Shown here: positions 19,795-28,431 of the stretch, in pieces
Position numbering within the stretch: the stretch's first letter is position 1
Layout: the number at the start of each line of letters is the position of its first letter
Assembly (NCBI GenBank): GCA_021787435.1
Contig: JAJYLY010000009.1
Location: forward strand, 1-64,000
Direction of reading: 5' to 3'
Source of the DNA: Pseudomonadota bacterium
GTDB lineage: Bacteria > Pseudomonadota > Gammaproteobacteria > Burkholderiales > Gallionellaceae
DNA length: 64,000 nt
Program-made: the position numbers and the translations under genes
Notes under the pieces: model-generated
Databases searched by the model: none
Seen by the model: only the letters and a program-made list of their open reading frames with translations
Told to the model about the DNA's origin: nothing

Positions 19795-21168
19795 CTAGAA
19801 TTTTTTTGTCATCGCTTCAAGTGCATTTATCACATCAGTGATGACGGGAGTCCAGTCGCCCATGGTGGATTGTCTAAATAACCGCATGACCTCCGGATAC
19901 CAAGGAGAGTCGCAGCGCTCGGTGAGCCAGCGCCAGTCGGTCTTGTAGTCGGGCAACAATACCCAGCAGGGCTTACCCAGAGCGCCGGCGAGGTGAGCCA
20001 CTGCCGTATCGATGCAGATGACGAGATCAAGACAGCTAATCACTGCGGCCGTGTCGGCAAAGTCCGTAAGCTGTGCACCCAGACTTGTCAAGGGAAGGCC
20101 GTCGGGCGGAACCTCGTTCTCTCCTGCGCCCTTCTGCAGGCTGATAAAGGTAATATTTTTTACTGACCAGAGCGGGGCGAGAAGGGCAAGCGAGGGCAGG
20201 GAACGATCCGCATCGTTTTCGAATTGCACGCTGCCGCGCCAGACCAGGCCGACTCGCAGGCCATTTTGAGGGACAAGGGGCTTCCATTTTTCAATGCGAT
20301 CGGCACTCACATGCAGATAGGGTAATTTTGCAGGAATAGAGTCGAGGCTCGTGTTGCAAAGACGTGGAATACTGAGCAAAGGTGTCCAGAAATCCCGGCC
20401 CAATGAAGGCAGTGGCTCATCGAAGGAAATGATGGAATCAACACCCGATAGAGTCGAGAGCAGTTTTTTTAAGGGTGGATGACATAATAGGGTGATGGAA
20501 ACTGCGCCCTGTTCCTTCAGAACTTCCGCATACCGGCAGAACTGGATCACGTCGCCGAACCCAGCTTCAAAGCAGATCAAGATGGATTTTCCCGCGAGCG
20601 ATTCACCCTGCCATCTTGGCATGGGAAGCAGCTTTGCAAGCGGCACATACCAGTCGCGCGCCTCGAGCGACTGCCAGCCTTCTTCGAATCTGCCCTGTCG
20701 CAACAGCAGGTAACTCAGGTTGAAGCGTGCATTGGTATAGGTTTCATCCAGAAACAATGCGGTGCGGTAACAGCGTTCTGCTTCCTCCTCGCGCTTCATA
20801 CAAGCATAGAGCACGCCAAGATTCGACCAGGCGTCAGGCGAGCCTGCATTGAGTTCGATGGCTTTCCGGTAGGCTACTTCGGCTTCAATGAAACGTTTCT
20901 GTTTTGCCAGCAGAACACCCAGATTGAGATGAGTTTGTGGATAGCCTGGATTCAACGCGATGGAGCGCAAATAATGCATTTCCGCGGTCTTGTTTTCGTC
21001 GCGCAGGCTGAGCAACATCGCGAGGTTGGTGTGCGCCTCCGCAAGATCGGGGGTAAGCTGCACTGCATTTTCAAAGCAGAGTTCCGCATTGCCATTATCG
21101 CCCGCTTGCATGTGGCGTATACCTTGAAAAAAAAGCGCTTCGGCCTTTGAACGATCGGTGATTGGCAT
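19795..21168 (-). CDS. TPR-repeat protein with C-terminal glycosyltransferase-like domain
   Basis: From ATG 21168 the protein has 457 residues. The first half is a run of about four to five tetratricopeptide repeats (for example AEAHTNLAMLLSLRDENKTA, PQTHLNLGVLLAKQKRF, PDAWSNLGVLYACMKREEEA). The second half looks like the GT-B fold seen in ADP-heptose transferase-type proteins (FEAGFGDVIQFCRY; LVICIDTAVAHLAGALGKP). Such fusions are common in proteobacteria and are often of unknown target, sometimes tied to surface glycosylation. A GTG at 21222 is an alternative start. It stands alone, convergent with rlpA. Confidence 0.85.
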   Translation of the reverse strand: MPITDRSKAEALFFQGIRHMQAGDNGNAELCFENAVQLTPDLAEAHTNLAMLLSLRDENKTAEMHYLRSIALNPGYPQTHLNLGVLLAKQKRFIEAEVAYRKAIELNAGSPDAWSNLGVLYACMKREEEAERCYRTALFLDETYTNARFNLSYLLLRQGRFEEGWQSLEARDWYVPLAKLLPMPRWQGESLAGKSILICFEAGFGDVIQFCRYAEVLKEQGAVSITLLCHPPLKKLLSTLSGVDSIISFDEPLPSLGRDFWTPLLSIPRLCNTSLDSIPAKLPYLHVSADRIEKWKPLVPQNGLRVGLVWRGSVQFENDADRSLPSLALLAPLWSVKNITFISLQKGAGENEVPPDGLPLTSLGAQLTDFADTAAVISCLDLVICIDTAVAHLAGALGKPCWVLLPDYKTDWRWLTERCDSPWYPEVMRLFRQSTMGDWTPVITDVINALEAMTKKF

Positions 21169-21501
21169 GGCGGCTTTGGGTAAGAATTGGGAAAAGTCTG
21201 CTGCTGCAGGTATAATTATCACAGAAAAAGCTGTTGTCCACGAAATACACGAAAAAAACTAACAAATTCAATCTGATATAGTAATTAATAGCGCCATCCG
21301 ATTGGTGGGCTGCTGAATTCTTTTAACACATTGTTTCATTTGGTGACTTTCGTGTTTTTCGCGGAAGGAAAAGGCTTTTAGGGTTATTGAACAGGCGGGG
21401 CAATGAACGCAACCGTATCCAGGGGCGAAGTTGGCCCGGCGGAAGAATGGAATGAGGCTTGCTGATTTCTGGCGGGCTTTTTTGTTTTGTGGTGCAGGAT
21501 A

Positions 21502-23133
21502 ATGAATCAGACAGATATCAATATGGATGAAGCAGTACCTTCGGAAATCGCGCGCGAGGTGAAACGCCGCCGCACCTTTGCGATCATTTCCCATCCCGAC
21601 GCAGGTAAAACTACGCTGACTGAAAAGCTGCTGCTGTTTGGCGGTGCAATCCAGATGGCGGGTACGGTGAAGGCGAGAAAGAGCGGTCGTCATGCGACTT
21701 CAGACTGGCTTGAAATCGAAAAGCAACGAGGCATTTCTGTGGCAAGTTCGGTGATGCAGTTCACGTTCGACGACTGCGTGATCAATTTGCTCGACACGCC
21801 GGGTCACCAGGACTTTTCAGAGGATACCTATCGAGTGCTGACTGCAGTGGACGCAGCGGTGATGGTGGTGGATGCGGCCAAGGGTGTCGAGGAACAGACC
21901 ATCAAGTTGCTCGAAGTATGCCGCCTGCGCAATACGCCCATCATCACGTTCATCAACAAGATGGACCGCGAAGTGCGCGAACCGCTGGAAGTGCTGGACG
22001 AAATCGAGTCTGTGCTCAAGATACGCTGCGCGCCGGTGACCTGGCCTATCGGCATGGGCAAGCGCTTTCAGGGTGTATATCATCTGCTGAATGATGAGGT
22101 ATTGCGTTTTTTGCCGGGTGAGGCGAAGGCGGGGCAGGAAGTCGAAACCTTGCGTGGTGAGGAGATTGACAGGTTGGCTGTCCAGTGCCCGTCCGAGATG
22201 AAGACGATGAGGGATGAAACCGAGCTTGTGATGGGGGCTGGCGCATCATTCGATTTGCAGGAATTCTTGCGCGGACAGCAGACGCCTGTGTTTTTCGGCT
22301 CTGGTGTGAACAACTTCGGCGTGCGTGAAATACTGCGCGCACTGGTGGACTGGGCACCTTCACCGTTGCCGCGCGAGACTGATGTGCGCAAGGTTTTGCC
22401 GACAGAGCCTGCGTTTACCGGTTTCGTTTTCAAGATACAGGCCAATATGGATCCGAACCACCGCGACCGCATCGCATTCCTGCGGGTATGTTCGGGCCGA
22501 TACACATCGGGTATGAAGGTCAAACACCGCCGTACCGGAAAAGAAATGAAGCTGGCCAATGCGGTGACCTTCATGGCCAACGAACGCACGCGCATGGACG
22601 AAGCCTATGCGGGCGACATCATCGGCATACACAATCACGGGCAACTGCAGATAGGCGATGTGCTGACCGAAGGCGAGACGCTCACGTTCAAGGGTATCCC
22701 TTATTTTGCGCCCGAGTTGTTCAGTCGCGCGCGGCTTAGAGACCCGATGAAAGCCAAGCAGTTACAGAAAGGGCTGCGCCAGCTGGGTGAAGAAGGTGCG
22801 GTGCAGGTTTTCGAACCACTGGCCGACAGCAATCCTTTGATCGGTGCGGTAGGGCAACTGCAGTTTGAAGTGGTCGAACATCGCTTAAAAGCGGAATACG
22901 GCGTGGATGCGGTATTTGAGCGCGCAGGCATACATACGGCGCGCTGGGTGACCTGTCCGGATGCTGTTCATCTCAACGAATTCGTCAAGGCTAACCAGAG
23001 CCGTTTGGCGCGCGATGTGGACGGCAACTATGCCTATCTTGCCGACACCGGAGTGAATCTGCGGCTGGCACAGGAGCGATGGCCCAAGATACAATTTCAC
23101 GCGACGCGCGAACACGGCCAGCAGCTGAACTAA
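21502..23133 (+). CDS. prfC: Peptide chain release factor 3
   Basis: RF3 is the GTPase that recycles RF1/RF2 from the ribosome. From ATG 21502 it has 543 residues. The GTP motifs are present: the P-loop [20 protein letters not shown] and NKMDRE. An AGGAT ribosome site lies about 5 bp before the start. An upstream GTG at 21487 in the same frame is less likely. The gene has its own 5' gap (21223-21501), divergent from the TPR gene. Confidence 0.96.
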   Translation: MNQTDINMDEAVPSEIAREVKRRRTFAIISHPDAGKTTLTEKLLLFGGAIQMAGTVKARKSGRHATSDWLEIEKQRGISVASSVMQFTFDDCVINLLDTPGHQDFSEDTYRVLTAVDAAVMVVDAAKGVEEQTIKLLEVCRLRNTPIITFINKMDREVREPLEVLDEIESVLKIRCAPVTWPIGMGKRFQGVYHLLNDEVLRFLPGEAKAGQEVETLRGEEIDRLAVQCPSEMKTMRDETELVMGAGASFDLQEFLRGQQTPVFFGSGVNNFGVREILRALVDWAPSPLPRETDVRKVLPTEPAFTGFVFKIQANMDPNHRDRIAFLRVCSGRYTSGMKVKHRRTGKEMKLANAVTFMANERTRMDEAYAGDIIGIHNHGQLQIGDVLTEGETLTFKGIPYFAPELFSRARLRDPMKAKQLQKGLRQLGEEGAVQVFEPLADSNPLIGAVGQLQFEVVEHRLKAEYGVDAVFERAGIHTARWVTCPDAVHLNEFVKANQSRLARDVDGNYAYLADTGVNLRLAQERWPKIQFHATREHGQQLN

Positions 23134-23176
23134 GAGCCAGGGCGGCAGTCTGTTGCGTTTAGATTAAGGATATGCG

Positions 23177-23377
23177 ATGAAATCAAAAGCTGTGGTGTTG
23201 ATCATGTTGGCGTTGATGTCTGTCACGGCCTACGCTTCTGGTGCGCCCTGGTACAAATGGAAAAACATAAGGGATCGCACAGTGATGTGTTCGCAGATCA
23301 GACCGGGTGAAGCGTGGATCGTGTTTCAGGGTCCTTTCATGGAGTCGGGCTGCAAGAAACCTGGCTATCCGCAGTGA
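23177..23377 (+). CDS. Small secreted protein of unknown function
   Basis: The 66-residue product has a clear signal peptide (cleavage likely after SVTAYA, near residue 20), leaving a mature chain of about 46 residues with two cysteines (CSQIRPGEAW; SGCKKPGYP) that could form one disulfide. An AAGGA ribosome site precedes the ATG. I recall similar small exported proteins with the same APWYKWKN-like start in other betaproteobacteria, but no function. It lies between prfC and argS. Confidence 0.75.
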   Translation: MKSKAVVLIMLALMSVTAYASGAPWYKWKNIRDRTVMCSQIRPGEAWIVFQGPFMESGCKKPGYPQ

Positions 23378-23441
23378 CTTTTCCGCGAGGAAATGCAGCG
23401 CTCCAGTGATATAATCCGCATCTCTTTAACGGTGCTGCCCA

Positions 23442-25118
23442 ATGTCTGTCGTCTTGAATTTCAAATCCCATATTTCCGAATTGTTTGCAGAGGCGCTGCG
23501 AAAAGTTGCGCCCGATCATGCGGATGCAACCATACTGATCGAGCGTCCCAAGCTGGCATCTCATGGCGATTATGCCTGCAACCTGGCGATGCAGCTTGCC
23601 CGATTGCTTAAGAAGTCGCCGCGCGATATTGCGCAAACCCTGATTGCCGCCTTACCCAAGTCCGAGGTACTCGCAAAGGTTGAGGTTGCAGGTGCTGGAT
23701 TCATCAATTTATTTATCACCCGGGCTGCCAAGCAGCAGATCGTGCATGCGGTGCTGCATGCGGGTGCGGGTTATGGGCACATTCATTTGGGGTTGGGACG
23801 AAAGCTCCAGGTGGAATTTGTCTCGGCCAATCCGACAGGCCCTTTGCATGTGGGACACGGGCGGGGCGCTGCGGTGGGGGACTGTTTGTGCAACGTGCTG
23901 CATGCGGCAGGCTGGCAAGTCATTCGCGAATTCTATTACAACGATGCAGGTGTTCAGATCGACAATCTGATGCGCTCGGTGCAGTTGCGCTGCAAGGGAG
24001 TCACGCCCGATGATCCTGCATGGCCCGAAAACGGCTATCGCGGCGACTATATCGCTGATGTGGCGCGCGCTTACATGGCGCGCGAAACGGTAGAGGCGGA
24101 TGACCAGCATATCACCGGCGATGGCGATGAGGATAATGAAGAGGCGATACGCCATTTTGCGGTGGCTTACCTGCGCCGCGAGCAAGATCTCGATCTGCGT
24201 GCCTTCAATGTCGAGTTCGACGTGTTTTCGTTGGAGTCTGCGCTGTATCGGGACGGGAAAGTCGAAGATGTCGTCAATCAATTGATCGCCAGCGGCCATA
24301 CCTATGAACAGGACAACGCACTGTGGCTGCGCACCACCGATTTTGGCGACGACAAGGACCGCGTGATGAGAAAGTCGGATGGCGGCTATACCTATTTCGT
24401 CCCTGATGTGGCCTATCATCTTGAGAAATGGCGACGCGGCTTTGTGCGCGTGATCAACGAGCAGGGGGCTGATCATCACAGCACGATCACGCGCGTGAGA
24501 GCTGGGTTGCAGGCGCTTAATGTCGGTATCCCGAATGGCTGGCCGGATTATGTGCTGCACCAGATGGTGACGGTGTTGAAAAACGGAGAAGAAGTCAAGA
24601 TATCCAAACGTGCAGGCAGCTATGTGACTTTGCGCGACCTGATAGATGAAGTCGGCTGCGATGCAACGCGCTATTTTCTGGCGGCGCGTCATCCAGACTC
24701 GCAGCTGGTTTTCGACATTGACCTTGCCAAATCCAAGAGCAATGACAACCCTGTCTATTACATACAGTATGCGCATGCGCGCATCAGCACGGTGCTGGAG
24801 CTTTGGGGAGGCGAGCGACTCCAATTGCTGCAGGCCGATGTCAGCCTGTTGGACAGCGAATATGAAACCGCGCTGTTGCAGCAACTTATCGATTATCCAC
24901 AGGTAATCGAAAGTGCCGCAGAAGATCTGGCGCCACACCACATCGCGTTCTATCTGAAGGAATTGGCTGCTGCGTTTCATAGCTATTATAATGCTTCGCG
25001 TTTCCTGGTCGATGATGAAGCGACCAAGTACGCGCGGCTTGCGCTGATTGCGGCCGCCGCGCAGGTGATGAAGAATGGTCTGGCGCTGTTGGGAATCAGC
25101 GCGCCGGAAAAAATGTAA
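23442..25118 (+). CDS. argS: Arginyl-tRNA synthetase
   Basis: A class I synthetase of 558 residues. The HIGH motif appears as HVGH in [16 protein letters not shown] and the KMSKS region as KISKRAGSY. The N-terminal Arg-tRNA recognition domain and the C-terminal helical anticodon-binding domain (starting near [10 protein letters not shown]) are both present. It is followed 27 bp later by a SPOR protein, then dsbA and an SDR gene, likely one operon. Confidence 0.97.
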   Translation: MSVVLNFKSHISELFAEALRKVAPDHADATILIERPKLASHGDYACNLAMQLARLLKKSPRDIAQTLIAALPKSEVLAKVEVAGAGFINLFITRAAKQQIVHAVLHAGAGYGHIHLGLGRKLQVEFVSANPTGPLHVGHGRGAAVGDCLCNVLHAAGWQVIREFYYNDAGVQIDNLMRSVQLRCKGVTPDDPAWPENGYRGDYIADVARAYMARETVEADDQHITGDGDEDNEEAIRHFAVAYLRREQDLDLRAFNVEFDVFSLESALYRDGKVEDVVNQLIASGHTYEQDNALWLRTTDFGDDKDRVMRKSDGGYTYFVPDVAYHLEKWRRGFVRVINEQGADHHSTITRVRAGLQALNVGIPNGWPDYVLHQMVTVLKNGEEVKISKRAGSYVTLRDLIDEVGCDATRYFLAARHPDSQLVFDIDLAKSKSNDNPVYYIQYAHARISTVLELWGGERLQLLQADVSLLDSEYETALLQQLIDYPQVIESAAEDLAPHHIAFYLKELAAAFHSYYNASRFLVDDEATKYARLALIAAAAQVMKNGLALLGISAPEKM

Positions 25119-25145
25119 TCGAACCATTTTGATAATTGGAAAAAC

Positions 25146-25736
25146 ATGAGCCGATCCACAAGCAATAAGGCCGTTACAAGGAAGAGCGGCAGTCCGATGT
25201 TGATGGGAATTCTGCTGGGTATGATTCTGGGCGTTGCGTTGGCAGCAGGGCTGGCATGGTATCTGCTCAAATCTCCTAGCCCCTTTGTCAACAAGGAACA
25301 GAATCAAACGGCAGAAGTCATCAAGCCCGATGTCGAGGTAGCCAAACCCAAACCCAAACCAGCTGCGGAGCCGGCTTCGGGCGTAGGTGATGCCAAGCCC
25401 AGATTTGAGTTTTACAAGGTCCTGACGGACAAGCCGGATGCAGGTTCGCCAAAGCCTGACACGGGTGCAGCGGAACCTGCGAAAGCGACTGGAGCCAAGC
25501 CGTCGTTCAAACCGGTCTATTTGCAGGCGGGCGCATTTTCAAATGAGTCAGATGCAGAGAATCTCAAGGCCATTTTAGCGATGAAGGGTTTGGAGGCCAG
25601 CGTGCAAACGGTCACGGTAGCGGGTCATGGCCAGATTCATCGCGTGCGGGTAGGCCCTTTCCAGAGCGAGCAGGAGTTGAACAGTGCGCGCAGCACGTTG
25701 AAGCAGGGTGGATTCGAGGCTACCCAGTCGCATTGA
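25146..25736 (+). CDS. SPOR domain-containing membrane protein (FtsN-like)
   Basis: The 196-residue protein has a short basic cytoplasmic tail, one membrane helix (about 18-41), a Lys/Pro/Ala-rich periplasmic linker and a C-terminal SPOR domain (about 120-196, YLQAGAFSNESDAENLKA) that binds denuded septal peptidoglycan. The layout matches betaproteobacterial FtsN-type proteins that usually follow argS. It probably acts in cell division, but an exact FtsN assignment is not proven by sequence alone. Confidence 0.88.
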   Translation: MSRSTSNKAVTRKSGSPMLMGILLGMILGVALAAGLAWYLLKSPSPFVNKEQNQTAEVIKPDVEVAKPKPKPAAEPASGVGDAKPRFEFYKVLTDKPDAGSPKPDTGAAEPAKATGAKPSFKPVYLQAGAFSNESDAENLKAILAMKGLEASVQTVTVAGHGQIHRVRVGPFQSEQELNSARSTLKQGGFEATQSH

Positions 25737-25774
25737 CATATCAAGTATTTCCCATACCTTTGAAGGAGAAATAA

Positions 25775-26410
25775 ATGAAATCCGGGTTCAAGTCCTTTCT
25801 TTTTGCAGTTGCATTCCTGTTTTCCGGCGCGGCTTTTTCAGCGGCACAGCTCGGCACCGATTATTCCATGCTGGCCACGCCTCAGCCTGCGAGCACGAAA
25901 AAAATCGAGGTGATGGAGTTCTTTTTCTACGAATGCCCGCATTGCTATCATTTACATAACGAGCTGATGGGCTGGGAGAAATCCATGCCTAGCGATGTCG
26001 AGATGGTTTTTGTTCCCACCATATTCCGCGATTCAACGGAGCCGCTTGCGCGTGCCTATTATGCGCTGGAGGCTCTGGGTAAAAGCAAGCAGCTGGAGGA
26101 TCCGATCTACCAGGCGATACATGTGAAGAATATGGATTTGCATGATCTGAATTCGATTTCCACGTTTGTCGCAAGCCAAGGGGTGGACAAGGCGAAGTTC
26201 ATCGCGGCCTATAACTCATTCACGGTGAACAGTGAAATTACGCGCGCCAAACAGATGATACGCAGCTATGGCATCAATGGTACGCCGACGCTGATTGTGG
26301 ACGGCAGATATGTGATCACCGGCTTGCAGCCTGCAGCAACCCTGCGCGCGCTCGATGAAGTGATCGCGATGGTGAGGAACGAGCGCAAGGCAAAATCAGC
26401 CAAGCATTAG
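25775..26410 (+). CDS. dsbA: Thiol:disulfide interchange protein DsbA
   Basis: DsbA introduces disulfides into exported proteins. The 211-residue precursor has a signal peptide (cleavage after AAFSA, about residue 23), the active site Cys54-Pro-His-Cys57 (YECPHCYHL) and the cis-proline loop GTPTLIVDGRY. A GAAGGAGA ribosome site precedes the ATG. It lies 38 bp after the SPOR gene. Together with dsbD (46069) and the DsbC-like gene (41115) the window encodes much of a Dsb network. Confidence 0.95.
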   Translation: MKSGFKSFLFAVAFLFSGAAFSAAQLGTDYSMLATPQPASTKKIEVMEFFFYECPHCYHLHNELMGWEKSMPSDVEMVFVPTIFRDSTEPLARAYYALEALGKSKQLEDPIYQAIHVKNMDLHDLNSISTFVASQGVDKAKFIAAYNSFTVNSEITRAKQMIRSYGINGTPTLIVDGRYVITGLQPAATLRALDEVIAMVRNERKAKSAKH

Positions 26411-26424
26411 AAGCAGGATTTGGG

Positions 26425-27252
26425 ATGCAGGACTCAGTTAACGGCGGGGCAGTGGCTTTCTCTGGATCCGCTATCCTGCATTCTGGTTCCTGTCTGCGCG
26501 TAGTGATTACTGGCGCATCAGGCGGCTTGGGGTTGGCGCTTGCGCGCCATTATCTTGAGCGCGGCGCAATTCTTGCGGCCATTGGGCGTCGCGCCGACCT
26601 GCTGCAAACGCTCTCGGCAGAATTTCCGGGAAAAGTATATTGGTATCCGATGGATGTGCGCGATGCGACTGCGCTGGAGCAGGCAGCTAGCGATTTCATT
26701 TCGCGCGTCGGCATGCCTGATATCGTCGTCGCCAACGCAGGGGTCAGCGTGGGCACGCTGACTGAATATGCCGAGGATATCCAGGCCTTCCAACAGGTGA
26801 TGGATGTCAATGTGCTCGGCATGTTGCAGACTTTCCAGCCTTTTGTGGCAAAGATGCGCGAAGCAAAGCGAGGAACGCTGGTGGGCATTGCCAGTGTCGC
26901 GGGATTTCGCGGCCTGCCTGGAGCGGGGGCTTATTCCGCATCCAAGGCTGCCGCGATTTCTTATCTCGAGGCGCTACGCGTTGAATTGCACGGCAGCGGA
27001 GTGAAGGTGGTGACGGTTTGCCCGGGTTATATTAAAACCGCCATGACGAGTATCAACCCTTACCCTATGCCGTTTATTCTTGAGGCGGATGAAGCGGCAA
27101 AGAGCATCGCACGTGCCATCGCGCGCCAGACACCTTTTGCCGTGATTCCCTGGCAGATGGGGTTGGTAGGCCGGGTGCTCAAATGGCTGCCTTGCTGGGT
27201 ATATGATAGGCTGTTTGCGGGTGCGCCCCGCAAACCTCGGGGCTTGCTCTGA
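26425..27252 (+). CDS. Short-chain dehydrogenase/reductase (SDR) family oxidoreductase
   Basis: The core is a classical SDR: TGASGGLGLALAR nucleotide-binding motif, NAGVS, catalytic Ser of GIASVAGFRG and the YSASK motif (AYSASKAAAISYLE). From ATG 26425 the product has 275 residues with about 24 extra N-terminal residues before the beta strand. This extension is encoded by DNA with an ATGCAGGA/TCCTGCAT inverted repeat, so the true start may be nearer 26494-26503. The substrate is unknown. It is the last gene of the argS-SPOR-dsbA run. Confidence 0.85.
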   Translation: MQDSVNGGAVAFSGSAILHSGSCLRVVITGASGGLGLALARHYLERGAILAAIGRRADLLQTLSAEFPGKVYWYPMDVRDATALEQAASDFISRVGMPDIVVANAGVSVGTLTEYAEDIQAFQQVMDVNVLGMLQTFQPFVAKMREAKRGTLVGIASVAGFRGLPGAGAYSASKAAAISYLEALRVELHGSGVKVVTVCPGYIKTAMTSINPYPMPFILEADEAAKSIARAIARQTPFAVIPWQMGLVGRVLKWLPCWVYDRLFAGAPRKPRGLL

Positions 27253-27272
27253 TCCGGATTGAGTGGCAGGTT

Positions 27273-27304
27273 AAAAAAAACCCCTGAGCCATTAAGGTCA
27301 GGGG
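27273..27304 (-). terminator. Intrinsic terminator (leftward)
   Basis: On the minus strand CCCCTGA (27304-27298) pairs with TCAGGGG (27287-27281) and is followed by eight T residues (27280-27273). It ends rdgC transcription or the candidate small RNA at 27273-27378. Confidence 0.9.
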
Positions 27305-27378
27305 CAAACGTCTTAACTATTTAGGGAGAGTTAAGATACCCATTCAGGGGGTGAATGGGTGATAGCTTGCGCTAACTG
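27273..27378 (-). ncRNA. Candidate small RNA of four hairpins
   Basis: Between rdgC and the SDR gene the minus strand can form, in order, a TAGC-GCAA-GCTA tetraloop hairpin (27376-27361), a perfect 9-bp stem ACCCATTCA/TGAATGGGT with a CCCCC loop (27360-27338), a perfect 8-bp stem TCTTAACT/AGTTAAGA (27336-27311) and the terminator hairpin with T8. A weak -10 (CATAGT, 27387-27382) lies 6-7 bp before the first hairpin; no good -35 is seen. It may be a stand-alone sRNA or a structured rdgC 3' UTR. Known sRNA families were not recognised. Confidence 0.5.
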
Positions 27379-27428
27379 GCTACTATGGCAAGTCTGTTTT
27401 GAAAAAGTTCACAAAATTCGAAAATATT

Positions 27429-28331
27429 TTACAGGCTGATGATTTCCCCGCCCAGAGCTTCCGTCAGGTCGTTTAGCATCTTGGCAAGTTCGCCCGTCAT
27501 CAGGGTGAAATCAAGCTTGAACAGCTCTTCGGCGGATTCTGCCTGTGCGGCGGTCTCTTCCTTGAGGATGTCAAGAAATTGCAGTTTTTTGATTTGCAGC
27601 TGCTCGTTCAACACGAAGGATATGCGACTATTCCAGGTGAGGCCCAGGCGAATCGCACGCTTTCCTGACTGGATGTGGGCAGGAATTTCTTCACCTTCCA
27701 GTGCATGGTTAGCGTAACGGACGGATGCCCGGCTGTCGCCAGTTGCACGCAGTTCCAGTTCGCGGTCAATGGTAAAACCTGCTGGAGCGAGATTGCTGGC
27801 CAGCCAGTCTGTCATCGCTGATACTGGGGAAAGCGTGGTGTGTAGCGGTCTGACAGGCATATCCTCGACTGACTTGTGCAAAAATTCCAGCAATTCCTCA
27901 GCACGCGCGATGGAGGCGGCATTGATGATCAGGCGGTTATTGACCGTATCAAGCCATGCATGTGTAGTGCGCAGCAGGGAGAAGGATTTGGGCAGCAGTT
28001 CTTCTGTAATGGCTTCCCTGATGGCCTTGAGATCACGGCGGCCTACCTTGTAACCCTGTTGTGCTTCGAGATTTTTGACGCGCTCCCTGGTAAAGCGGTT
28101 GATCACGGAAGCAGGCAGCAATTTCTGTTCGGATCCCAACGCAAACAGGATATGCCCGTTAGCCGAGTGAACAAGGCGGTCATCGTCGCAACAAGAAATC
28201 CAGCCGCGACTCTGCTTATCCAGCCCGCTGCAGGGAGAAAGGGGTTTCTGTGCCAGTTTTTCCTGCATTGTGTCGGCCGTGATTTTGCAATCTGTTGGCA
28301 AGCGGTAGATAAAGATGTTCTTAAACCACAT
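27429..28331 (-). CDS. rdgC: Recombination-associated protein RdgC
   Basis: RdgC is a ring-forming DNA-binding protein that restrains RecA. From ATG 28331 the product has 300 residues and begins MWFKNIFIYRLP, the standard family N-terminus; an in-frame upstream reading to 28370 would add 13 residues. AGGAA lies 9 bp before this ATG. Typical internal sequences (CSGLDKQSRGWISC; VGRRDLKAIREAI) support the call. It is divergent from the lytic transglycosylase gene and followed by the hairpin cluster at 27273-27378. Confidence 0.95.
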   Translation of the reverse strand: MWFKNIFIYRLPTDCKITADTMQEKLAQKPLSPCSGLDKQSRGWISCCDDDRLVHSANGHILFALGSEQKLLPASVINRFTRERVKNLEAQQGYKVGRRDLKAIREAITEELLPKSFSLLRTTHAWLDTVNNRLIINAASIARAEELLEFLHKSVEDMPVRPLHTTLSPVSAMTDWLASNLAPAGFTIDRELELRATGDSRASVRYANHALEGEEIPAHIQSGKRAIRLGLTWNSRISFVLNEQLQIKKLQFLDILKEETAAQAESAEELFKLDFTLMTGELAKMLNDLTEALGGEIISL

Positions 28332-28431
28332 GGCGAAATTCCTAAAAAAACTGTGAATTATACAGAGCAAATGCCACGCGAAGGATAGCCGTGGTATGCT
28401 CGACAGCAGTTAAGTTAGCAACAGTTTTCCG

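Noticed and set aside
23709..25307. A 532-codon open frame antisense to argS
   Set aside because: argS is unmistakable on the other strand. The antisense product has no motif and reflects codon bias.
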